Assembly (NCBI GenBank): GCA_039111635.1
Contig: JBCAQO010000014.1
Location: 2,542,001 to 2,606,000 of the forward strand
DNA length: 64,000 nucleotides
Direction of reading: 5' to 3'
Origin: Heterobasidion occidentale
Lineage: Eukaryota; Basidiomycota; Agaricomycetes; Russulales; Bondarzewiaceae
Of the stretch, positions 1 to 10,769 are shown one piece after another. Below the pieces are notes generated by a model. The model had not been told where the DNA came from. It searched no databases and worked only from the letters and a program-made list of their open reading frames with translations. Numbering within the stretch: position 1 is the first letter of the stretch; each line of letters starts with the position of its first letter. The position numbers and the translations under genes are program-made.

Positions 1-206
1 AAGGTGAAGAAGCGCAAAAAACGCTTGCCGCTGTTCAGGACAACTCCATGCTCCAGGCCGTGATGGAAAGATATCATGGAAAATATTAAGAGCCGCATGC
101 TCAAAAGCAACGTCTGAATCAGCTTGAACTCCATGAATGCCACGTCGCACTTTAAACAGTAATTTGTTTTAAGCAACATTCAAGCATGTTAAGTAATTCG
201 CTTACC
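1..206 (-). CDS. Start of RecQ-like helicase part, cut by window edge
   Basis: Two exons read leftwards from the OrsD-like gene. An acidic exon ends at 206 at a GTAAGC donor; the intron is 205-150 with an AAAG acceptor; the next exon is 149-1 and stays in phase. The last exon contains a peptide with WSCPEQRQAFFALLHL. This resembles the segment (x-PEQ-x-A) just before the Walker A loop of RecQ/DEAD helicases found next to OrsD-type domains in Agaricomycete genomes. The ATPase motifs themselves would lie beyond position 1, so the helicase assignment is inference from this short stretch and from context. Whether OrsD and RecQ parts are one polypeptide or two genes cannot be decided here. Confidence 0.45.
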
Positions 207-3200
207 TATTTCTTGTTCTTCGCTTTCCTCATCAGTGTTGTCGTCTCCTTCAATAGGCACCTCTCTGATATCTGATGGTATATCATACTCTTCTGGGTTT
301 GCATACATGTTCTCTTCATCTATTTGGATATCAGTGATAAGTTGTGCTATAAGGATAAATCTTGTCTACCATCGTCATCTTCATCTTGCTGCATTGAAGA
401 AGGGCCAGATGGTATGTGCAAGCCACCCACTATAAATACTTTTAATCAGCTATCTTACTTGAGATTAAGTATTACCCACAATCAGGCATTGATATAGAGG
501 CCTCATCTTGAACTTGTGGTCGATAGAGTCCTGCTGTAGCTTTAACTTGTTCCAAAGCATTGCTCAAAATACCCGACGATAGATCCTTCATTTCATCAAT
601 TGTTCTAGTTAGCCTGTTTTCAAACGCTGCCTCATTTTTCTTCATGCTTTCGTTATGTGCTTGTTTGATCTCTGCAAGTCCTTGGTCAATCTTGGTCGTA
701 ATCAAGGGACCCAGTTGCTGCATAAGCTGAGTGACAATATCACCGGTATCAATGGTTGCGACTGCGGTTGAAGGAGCGAGTGTAGGAGTGGAATTAGTCG
801 ACTTGGCGGCTTGTAACTGTCCCAGCCATCGATCGCCTTCTTGTAGTGTATAAATTGACCACCAGGAACAATATGCAACACTCGCTGAAAGTCTCCGCTG
901 TAGTCCAGATATAAAGGAAGAACCTCCTCCGCAATTTTCCCTTCAATGATCTCATTGCTGATGGCGTAGTGTTCTCTTGCAACTTTAGCTGTGTGACCTG
1001 CTTGAAGAGCACCAATGGTATCTCCCTCGTCTGATTCTATTAAGTGCTCGATAGGTCGGCAATGATGACGGCGAAAAGCAACATTGATGTGACGGTACGC
1101 ATTGACATTCATCGGCCAACCCAGTGTCTCTTCCTTTCGACTATGGCGGCCCATAAGAGTGGTGATGGTCTTGGCCTCAAAATCACTGTCATAGTTGACA
1201 AACAAGCGATCGCGATATCGTCGAACGCAATCAGGACTGCTTTTCATGACAATCGCTGCTAACCGCAATGCAAATGGACGAAGAATAGCATGGTCTTGAA
1301 TCATGAGATCAGCTGTATGGGCAGGAAGTGAAGTAGGAATTGCTTTGTCGTGGCCTTCAATCGCAGTACGCTTGGTGTAATACCGCATCAGAGTAACATG
1401 TTTGTCCAGTATCAGACAGCTGCGCTTGTCACGAGTCAAAGTATTGCGTAGATTAGAGGCACCAAGTTCACTGATTCGGCTTGCGGCTCCACCTAGTACC
1501 TCAATCGAAAGGACTTGTTGTGCTTCAAATTCCGCATAATGATGTAGCCATTCTTTGCAATACCGCTCGTTCCAGATAATCGTCCCGTCTTCTGAAAGCC
1601 TGTAACAAACTTGGCGCGTACTTGAGGAGTTATAAGAACTGCATTCAGCATACGATCTTGATCTCCAAAGATTTCGCGGTTGCGAGGATGGTCCAAATAG
1701 CAATAGCCTACTTCGCGGTTGGAAGGATCGTCATGAATGGTGTACTTGCACCGCAGCTTCATCCCTTCAAATAGCCTCTCGAAGAATGATGTCTTTGAGC
1801 ATGCATGATTGACCTTGCCATTGCACGTAGCCCATCTAACGTGACCTTTTCACCATGATAGAGCATCTCTGTATGATGTTCATGATCTGTCCACCAAATG
1901 CGCATTTCTCCCATAGTTGCATGTGCGATTGCGCTGGCAAGGTGCTGTAACGACCTGATGCTATTGAACGTGCTTTCTTCGCCCTCGGTTGTCCACTTGG
2001 CCAAGGAAGCAAAGGCCACATCATCTGATTGGATACGATGGCCTTGTGGATCCAAAACTAGCTGTCGTACTTTGTGACAAATAACTAGACGAATGATGTA
2101 CGTGAGACGTGCAAGTGTTTGTGTGCAGCTAGGTGCCGGTTTGAATGCGCCTTTGTTGTTGATCATTGATAACGCTATCCAGCGCATGACAGGATCTTGT
2201 AGGTTTTGACCAGTCGCAGGCTCCCATGATGTTGTGAACAAATCTAGCAGAATTGGATCGATCGCAGCAGAAATAAGCTTGTGGTCCTTGGTTGTAAGAG
2301 CCTGACGGAGATGATGGAGATGCTGCTCAAGCGCTGGAGTGGTTGTGAGCTTGTATGAGTCCGTCGGCTTGGCACGAAGATAGGCTGCAAGGATTGAGAT
2401 AATGGGAACCATATATGACTCAAGAGTTTCATCAAGAAGATGGTCACTGAAAGGTGTATGATTCAAGCTATTATCAAGTATAGTATCAAGTTGTTAGAAA
2501 TTGTAAGGAATAGCTTACCCAGTTGCACGATCTTCCGTATTGACTTTTTTCTAACCAGGTCTGAGATAAGGCCAAGCTCCGCAGTCATTGATCGCAACAG
2601 ATAAAGAAGACCAGATTTTAGCACAGGAAACTCTGTGTGAATGGGAGCAGCGCCAAGCTTGTGAAGTGATAGGAAATCTTGTCCCTCAAAGTGAAGGTGC
2701 CAGCCAACCTTATTAAGGAATGGATCCACCAATCGACGATCAGTTTCTGCGTGAACATCCAAAGCCATAATGTCATCAAGCATGGCTTGACAGAGTGGAG
2801 AATGTCTTCATGTGGCCGAGTGACTTGTGAGCGAGGGATGACTGGAAAGTATGGACAATTAAACCTGTTCCAACGCTGGATATATGCACGTGGCCAATCT
2901 TCAGGATATAAAATGTTAGAATGCTGTTGGCGGTGATGATCCTTGATTGAGGAGAGCGTTCCACGATAGACGTTACAATCATCTAGGTCAATGATAACCA
3001 TAGAAGCACTCCAGTCCTTCATATTCCGCACAAAGATTTGTTGGCTGATCAGGAAGGTCATAAGAGAGATCACGATCATCGACGGCCTCAATGAAAGCAT
3101 CTTCATCAAAGGGCTTACGACCCCAATCATGTGTGTCTTGAAGATGAGCATGGATGTTGCGTGGAGTGACGATAATTTCACAAGATATGCAAAGAAGAGC

Positions 3201-4048
3201 ACCAAGACGAGCGTTGCAGATAAAGCCATACTCGCTAAAAATAGGAACTGATGCAAGCTATAAATCAAAAATCAATTACTATCATTATCTCATTATTTAT
3301 CAAGCTTTACCTCATTCAACACCTGAATATTAGATTGACCATGGAGACCATCTGTATCTGGCTCTGAGTCCTGTTTGTGTATATTAATATATCAGATCAT
3401 AATAGTTAATTGACTTAAAATACCTCATACTGGTCCATATTAACTTCAGGTTCTACTAGCCGCATTACGATGTCTTGCTCTTGAGGTACGTCGTCTTGTT
3501 CTTGTTGTGCAGCAGTATTACCGTTGTTAGACTGGACTAGTAAAAAAGACTGTGGATGATGAGAAGCCGGAGTAGAAATCGTGTGGTTCATGTTCACAAC
3601 AACCGTGGACGATGGAGGAATAGACAACTAAATGATTAATAGCTCTACAATTGAATTGTCACAATATGATGCCTACGTTTGGAATAGGATAATTGGCAGG
3701 TAAATCTCTGAGGCGTTTAGGCAAGTGCAGTGGATCAACTATGGTTCCGGCCTATAATAATTATAATTTGAGAATATAATTGAACCAAAGTAAAAGGCTA
3801 CTAACCTTGAATGGAAATACAGGCTCAGAGCCACACCATGTACTCTTCATTTTGATCATATGATCTGCAAGGGTCTTTCCTCGTTTAAAGCTTGCAGGAA
3901 CCATTGAATGATCATCAGCACTGCATTGGCAGTAGTAGTTGTCATCAGCACGTTTGAAGATAAAAATCCGGCCTTCAGAGCTTGTTAGCTCAAACCATGG
4001 TCCTGAACCATCAGACTTGGCTTTGATCTTGTAAAGGTTTGTAGACAT
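207..4048 (-). pseudogene. OrsD (DUF3505)-like protein with recombinase-like part, decayed
   Basis: Start ATG at 4048. The first exons are clean: 4048-3806, 3751-3677, 3627-3424, 3370-3311 and from 3257, all with GT donors, AG acceptors and compatible phases. Exon 5 carries a zinc-finger-like CISC-x12-HAHLQDTH, typical of the OrsD/DUF3505 family; a second C/H-rich stretch follows near 2970-2900. Downstream the frame changes near 2990, 2785, 2520, 1800, 1610 and 860 with no plausible intron at those points, so the gene is broken. The part at about 1500-930 looks like a tyrosine recombinase: an AxRxxEL-type box (GGAASRISEL), RHINVAF, then GHTAKVAREHYA. The 3' portion again splices in phase (introns near 475-430 and 385-335) into an acidic linker and the RecQ-like segment. 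Family names are from recall, not a search. Confidence 0.6.
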
Positions 4049-4148
4049 GTTATTAATGTCTAGAGCAAAAATAAATTAGCATTTAAGATCTATTTTAAAG
4101 AAAGCAAAGACTAATAAAAGTAAAGTGTCTTCCAGACTGAACACAATG

Positions 4149-4249
4149 CTTAGTCAGGGGGGTAGGTTACTTCCCCCCCCTGACTAAGCTTGCTCAGGCT
4201 TTTTTTCAACTCAAGCAAGCTTAGTCAGGGGGGTAGAGCACCCCCCCCC
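4149..4249. repeat. Inverted G-run/C-run hairpin pair
   Basis: CTTAGTCAGGGGGG at 4149-4162 faces its reverse complement at 4173-4188, giving a stem of about 14 bp with a 10-base loop. The same G-run arm recurs at 4220-4233 and is followed by a run of C at 4241-4249. Both lie upstream of the OrsD-like start codon. Confidence 0.75.
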
Positions 4250-4437
4250 TTCAGAGTGTGAGAACAAAACCTGATTTTTTTCCAAATTAGAATTTAAACA
4301 ATGACTTACAGGATGGTGGTGGTTCGAAGTCAAGAGAAAAAGTCACACATGTCACAGCTTCAAGTGTTTATATAGCAAGAAGGCTATTTGTGCTTATTTG
4401 GCTAATTGTGTGACCTAGACCAGTCTATCGGTAGTGC

Positions 4438-5007
4438 ACCTTCATATTGCGAACCGCTTATGTTAGGGGGGGGTACTACCTCCCCCCCCTTATGTAATAA
4501 GCCAAAATTTCGAAAATATGCATTTCGATCATAGAGTTCCATATATGTTGACGAAATTCGAAAATGCTCAATATCAAGCCACGAAATCACATTTAAAAAA
4601 AAAATAGCCAGCGCTTTTGCAGAGTCTTGGAATTTCAAAATTTAGAAAATTTGCGGTAAGGTGCATCTCAGTGAGAGGATCTCAGATGTATCAACACCTT
4701 CATATTGCGAACCGCTTATGTCAGGGGGGGGAATACTTCCCCCCCTTATGTAATAAGCCAAAATTTCAAAAATGTGCATTTTGATTATAGAATTCCATAT
4801 GTGTTGACGAAGTTCGAAAATGCTCAATATAAGCCACGAAATCACATTTAAAATAGCCGGCGCTTTTGCAGAGTCTTGGAATTTCAAAATTTGAAAATTT
4901 GCGGTAAGATGCACCTCAGTGAGAGGATCCCAGATGTATCAACAGAATTCAAAAATTCTTCCTACAGAGCCGGGAAATCATGCTTTTAAAAAAAATAGCC
5001 GACGGTG
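4438..5007. repeat. 258-bp tandem duplication plus third partial copy
   Basis: Unit 1 (4438-4695) and unit 2 (4696-4944) are near-identical. Both open with CCTTCATATTGCG and contain a GGGGGGG/CCCCCCC hairpin. A third, shorter and more diverged copy of the middle portion follows at about 4945-5007. Open frames here are shadows of the repeat. Confidence 0.8.
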
Positions 5008-5103
5008 TAAAGGTCAAACATGGTACACTTGTTCAATTATGGTCCGGCAGTCTTAGTGTTGCATTGAATAGAGTTGTATACAGCCTCAGAGACCTTGTAA
5101 AGT

Positions 5104-5365
5104 GGTCTTGCGCATTGGGATGTCCCGCGGAAGGCAGGGCAGACCAAAAGCGAGACGAGACGAGAAGCGAGACGAAACAAAACTGAGTCGGAGCAGAGCG
5201 CCAAGTTCTTGCTCGGCAGTCTTGGTTGTGGATTCTGTGGACTGGCATGAGGTCTAAGAGATCGTGTGAGGTGGTTTCATGCATTGAAATGTCCCGCGAA
5301 AGGCAGGGCAGACCAAAAGCGAGTTGAGACGAGAAGCGAGACGAGACGAGACGAAAACGACCGTC
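5104..5365. repeat. Imperfect tandem duplication with GAGACGA simple repeat
   Basis: Two copies, about 170 bp apart (near 5104-5190 and 5276-5365), share the string ATGTCCCGCG, then AGGCAGGGCAGACCAAAAGC, then short GAGACGA runs. No gene is supported here. Confidence 0.6.
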
Positions 5366-6010
5366 ATCACCCTGATGACGGGAAATAAGGTAGATAGGTA
5401 ATATATCAACCATGCATTAACCGGTTATTATTACACAATAATAACAGGTCAGACTATGCTTATTTATATATGCTACAATTGTAGGTCAAAGTTCAATAGT
5501 TGGATAAAAAATGTTAAAAGCATAATACTTTCAGTTTAAAAAGATCAGTTTCTCTTGTCTTAGTGTGTTGGCTTATATATTGTTGCATAACCTTTAGGCT
5601 ATAATAGCCATAACACAATAACTTATTTCAGCAGTCTTAGTTAAGGACTTTATAAGTTCGTAAGAATTACTAGAACATAGCCTAATTGATTTTCTGGCCT
5701 ATATGTTCCTTATAAGACTGGATTAGGCTATGCATAATGCAATGCACACATTATGCGCAAATTGATATATATACATACAATATACAACTATAACAGAGAC
5801 AACCTGTCAGTCACAACAAATAGCAACGTGTCCTTCACTTACTATCCATAGAGCCTGCCTTTGCCACAGCTGATACAAGTTGGTGCTGTCACAGTCATTG
5901 TGTATGTAGCAAAGATATTGTGTACAGGGGCCGGTCCCTGCTAGCATTTTACATGAGACGGAAAACGTCGGAGAAGACACACTAAAAGTCGTAAGCCTAT
6001 AGCTGTCAAT
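5366..6010. other. AT-rich intergenic stretch, no gene seen
   Basis: Low-GC sequence with no long open frame, no family motif and no tRNA-like fold that I could find. It separates the short tandem repeats from the GC-rich repeat domain. Confidence 0.5.
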
Positions 6011-9000
6011 ACGGCGGCCAGAGGTATTCCACTACCCCGGGAAGATGACAAGGTATGCGTGTAGGCAAACAGGAGGCTAGCAGCGGAGGCAGGCATAGAT
6101 AACGATGCGGTGTTGATCCAGTCTTCGATCCGAGCATAAGCTTGAGGCAGCAGGAAGACGCACACGGGCGCATGTAGGTCGCAGGTGAAGACAGGTGCGT
6201 GGACTTATACGCAGGTTCGTGACCTCGAGGGGACGTGCATGCGTGCATCGGCTTGAGGGCGGTACGGACTCTCGAGAGGGCTAAGTGAGCAAGTGGGTGT
6301 GGCGTCGAGGAGATCGAGGGGGTCGCGGGAACGCGGTCGATCAAGGGGCGGGCGGAGACGAGGTATCGTCCTTAGTTACACCTGGCCTTTCTCTTCCTAC
6401 CTCATCTCCCCGCCACTAGCTGCTCCTCACCCTCCTAGTCGACGCGCTCAAGCGCGAGTCGCGTGACGTTCGCAATTCTCCGTGCCCGAGCACGGAGTGT
6501 AAGTGCAACAGAATCTTGGGTTCATGGAACGACAATGACGACGGAGGGACGTCGGAATCTTAGTGGTGCTCGCTTTGCGTCGAGAAGACGCGTGGGCTCG
6601 AAGGAGAATTTGATCCTCGAGGGGGTTGAGGACACAGGGTGGTGGTGGTGCAGACCGTCGAGGGAGCGAGCAAGCGAGCATGCGTCCGTCCTCACCGTTG
6701 AGAGGGTTGATGGAGGTCCAATGTCGGAGCTAGGTAGCGGACGAGTGTGGCGCGAGGAAAGGAAGGCTGAGTGTCGAGCGGGTTGTGGGTATGGTCGTCA
6801 AGGAGAACGAGGGCGTAGTGTCGGAGCGCATCGAGCAGCCTGGCTGGTGTGGCGGAGAACGGATGAGCGGGCGTGGCAGATTCACAAGACGAGGGCGGGG
6901 GATACGCATGTCCGGGAGAGGGCGAAACTCGTGTGAGAGACGACAGAGCCAGGAAGAGATCGAGCTTGAAATCACAACGTACCGGCTTGCTCAACGAGTT
7001 CGCATCCATCGTGGATGTCCTCGCTGTCCGTTTCAACCCTCTTCCCAGCTCGTATCTTCGTTGCAGCCGTTCCTTGTCCTCGAGGAGGGGCCGGGTGCGA
7101 TCTGCGGGCAGTTGACAGTTGGGGGTTCGAGGGAGTGAAGGTCGAGGGGTTTGAGAGGACGAGTAGGCGGGCGTGAGTGGTGTCGAGGAGACGAGCGTGG
7201 GGGCGGATATGAGTCGCAGGCGAAAGCAGGCGGCGCGTCGACCTGAGGGGACGATGGCGGATGCGGGATCACCAGTTGAGCGAGGCGAGCACACGAGTGC
7301 CCATGGCGTCGAGCACGGAGTCCGGGCGTGTTGAGTGGGGTCCGGGCAATGCAGACGATGTGCGGAGGGGACATGGAGGACACGAGCAAGTCAGCGTGGT
7401 GCCGAGTGGGTCGAGCACGAGAGCGAGCGAGCGGGTTGAGAGGGTCGGGCAAGCAGGTCGAGAGGGTCGAGCAGGAGTGGATGAGAGGAGGAGCGGACGA
7501 GGATAGAACGGGAGTAAGAGATGACGACGTACCTGCATCCCTCGTGGATAGCCTCGTCATCCGTGCCCACTCCCTTCTCAGCTCGTCTCTCCGCCGCACT
7601 GTTCCTCGTCCTCTGCCGCCAGCTGGGTCTCATCCTCCTCGTCGACACTCGAACGGCCGCGATGCTTTGCGTGTCGTCAGGCAGCGTGGGCTCCGGGGGT
7701 GGAGACGGCAGTGAACGTGGGCGTAGGTGTGGACGAGGACAGAGGTCGGGGTCAGCGGACGGGCAGTGCGTGGCGGCGATGCGTGAAGTCGAAGGAAGGG
7801 ACGTCGGCGTTGATACAGTGAAGCGGTGCGGTCCAGGGGTGCGTAGGGTTGAAGGCCGTTGAGAGGAGAGAGGTTGCGTGTGCATGAGTTCGAGGGGATG
7901 GGTGCGTGCGGCGGAAATGATGAGGGGGGGCAAGAAGAAAGACAAGAGGAGGGACGTACCCTCGTAACAATCAGCCCTCCCTTTCCCGTCTTGTCTCTCC
8001 GCCGCCAGCTTGCCCTTGCCCTCCTTGTTGACACGTTCGAGCGCATGTAGCGCGTCTGAGCAGAGCGCAGGGTGCATGTTGACTCGTCGCGCTCGGGTCA
8101 CCTAGCGACGGCAACGGCGAGTCGGTGGAGAGGGGTCGTGCGAGGGCGAGGATCCGCTCTCCTGCATGGACGCCGAGTCGGGGCGCGGGGGCAGGATGAA
8201 CTTGCTGAGCGTGGGCGCAAAGGCAGGGGATGTCGCCGCTCAAGAACGGGCTCGGGACGCGGGTCCTGGGCCCGTACACGTCGGCGGCGGAGTCGGGCAG
8301 GCAAGGCCGTCCTTGATGCGCTCCGCGAGGGAGATGCGCACGCGGAAGCCTCAGCGACGCGGGAGAGGAGTGCGGGTAGACGATGGGGGTGCGTCAGCCT
8401 GGGGTGCAGGGGGGCGTGACACCGGGGGAAGGGAAGGCCGGCCGGTGCACGAGGATGCGAATGCGGATGCGGCAGCGGCGGCCTGGTCGAGGAGGGCGGC
8501 GCGGATGTGAGCGGTGCTCGCCGCGGACATGAACTTGGAGCGGTCCTGCGGGGTGCGGTCGCGGTTGCGGCGGTTGGCGCTGGGCATGTGGAGGAGGCGG
8601 CGGCGGCGGTGGTGGTGGTGTGGGTGGTGATGGTGGCGACGGCGTCGGAGGCGTCGGAGGCAGAGGTGTCGACGAAGGTGGAGGAGGCGGAGGACGTGCC
8701 GGGGTGGTGGACGGCGGCGGTGTCGATCTGGAGCGAGTACGGACGGAAGGAGCGGGGCGAGCAGGCGAGAGCGGCGTCGAGCGGGGGATGTGGGTGTGTC
8801 GAGTGGGGGTCCGGGCAACGCATACGATGCGCGAGGGGATGTGGACGATGCGTGCGAGCCGGCCAGTGGGCCAGTGGGCATGGGATCGAGCGGGTAGAGC
8901 GGGAGATGGCGTGGGCGTGTCGCACCAAGCGGGCGTGCAGATGTAGACGGCGGGAGCGTTATGGGTAGAGGGTCGACAACCAATCTTTGAAGTGGTTCGA

Positions 9001-10760
9001 GCGGATATGGCGTCGAGAGGAGAGTCGCTTGAGCGGGTGAACAGGCGCGACTTCGAGCAGGCAAGCGGGCGCGACTTTGAACAGGCAAGCGGGCGCGACT
9101 TCGACGCAGGGCTGCTCGCGGGAAGTGGGAGATGGCGAATAAGCGGGCATGAGGGAAAGCGGTTGAACGGGCGTGCTGTCAACTGAGGAGAGCAGGTGAG
9201 CGAGAAGAGCAGGCGAGCGGATGAGCGGGCGAGAGGTGAAGCGGATGGGCGGACATGGTGTTAAAGGCTGGGTGGTCCAGGGAGGGGCTGAAAGACATGA
9301 CGAGACGCGAGGTGCGCGTGCGCAGGGGAGGGACTGGTGCAAGAGGGAGAGGGATGGCGCGAGAGACAACGTACCTGCAACCTCGTCGTCCGTGCCCGCC
9401 CAAGTCTGTCCGCCACCTCCATTCATTGTCCTCACCCAGCCCCTTTCTCTACCGCCATCTGAATCTCGTCCTCTGCGTCGACGTTCAAACGGCCGCAATG
9501 GTTGCGCGTCCTGGGCTAGCGCGCGCGCGGAGGCGTTGATAGAGCGACCTCAGCGTTCAACCCTCGACATTTGAGGTTGTTGACGGCACTGTGTTGCAGG
9601 AATGTCGAGAGCCAGGGATGAGCGCGCGTGGGATCGCAGAGACCAGCTGTCGAGGCGTTGAGAGGACGAGCTTCAGAGACGGCGAGCGTGAGTGGGGTCG
9701 ATGAGACGAGTGGGAGGGCACCGGGTGGAGGCTGTGTGCGTGTCCGAGGGATCGAGTGCGCGCGGACGTGGGTCGCAGGCAAGGACGAACGCATAGGCTC
9801 AAGGGTGAGTGGGCTCGAGGGTGAGTGGGCTCGAGGGGCGACATTCGATGGGATCGAGGGGACCGGGGGCGCTGGGCGGCGAGCGTGTGCGACGTCGAGA
9901 GTGGGAACGTCGACAGCGGAGGGGAAGAGTACGAGGGTTCTGTGCGCAAGCGTGCATGGGCTGAGCCTGCGCGGGGTCTTGGCAGCGACACAGCGCAAGG
10001 AAAGGATGGAATCGTGGATCGTCGAGGGGATGAGCGCGAAGGCGCAGGGTGGCGGGGTGGCGTGGTCTGAGCGGACAGCCGGGCGCGGCGTCGAGGGCGG
10101 CAAGGTCACCGTCGGGGGGATTGAGGGGAAGCAGGTTGAAGGAGGGGCTCGAGGTCGGATGAGTAAAGCGGGGCGAGCAGGTAGGCGGCCGCGGCGTCGA
10201 GTGGGAGATCCGGGCGTGTAGAGCGGGGATCCGTGCAACGCAGACGATGCGCGAGGGGACGTGGACGACGTGGGCGTGGCGTCGAGCGAGGAGAGGGGAG
10301 AGCAGCAGAGCGAGCGATCGGGTCGAGAGGGTCGGACGAGAGAGCGGGTCGGACGTGGGAGAGGAAGAGCAGACGAAAGGACTGGGTGGGTAGGGTCAAG
10401 GGGTAGGTCGTTGAGGGCGACGTGGAGATTAGGTCGAGGGCGGGAGGTGTGTGGAGGAACTGGGGCGAGTGACGACGTACCTATGTAGATGTCCTCGTCG
10501 TCCGTTTCCTCCCTCTTCTGTGCTCATCCCCACCGTGGCCGATCCTCCTCCTCGTCCTCCTCCTCGTTGTCGCGGTTGTCCGCGTCGTCGAGCTGCGTGG
10601 GTGCGTAGGCGTTGGTGAGCGGGACGCCACCGCTGTGGAAACCGTGGAACGCGCTGAACGAGACAGCGATTGGCGCAGGCGTGGGGTCGAAGGGATGCGT
10701 ATGCACGAGGCCGAGGGAACGAGTGAGGGGTTGAGGCGGACGAGCGGGAGCTAGAGAGTC
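6010..10760. repeat. Purine-rich repeat domain with recurring exon-like module
   Basis: Plus strand is rich in GAG/GGG/GTCGAG with pervasive overlapping open frames of Arg/Ser/Pro composition, a sign of biased base composition rather than genes. A module of about 100-150 bp recurs near 6362-6475, 6976-7090, 7518-7672, 7955-8060, 9362-9500 and 10470-10565. Each shows ACGTACC, then TCGTC-rich text, a TCTCTCCGCCGCC-like stretch, then CTCGTCGACRCTCGAACG. Read on the minus strand this is ALERVDEE-like followed by GGTACGT, so it may descend from an exon with a 5' splice site. All copies have stops or frame changes. Confidence 0.6.
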
Positions 10761-10769
10761 ACGAGGTTA

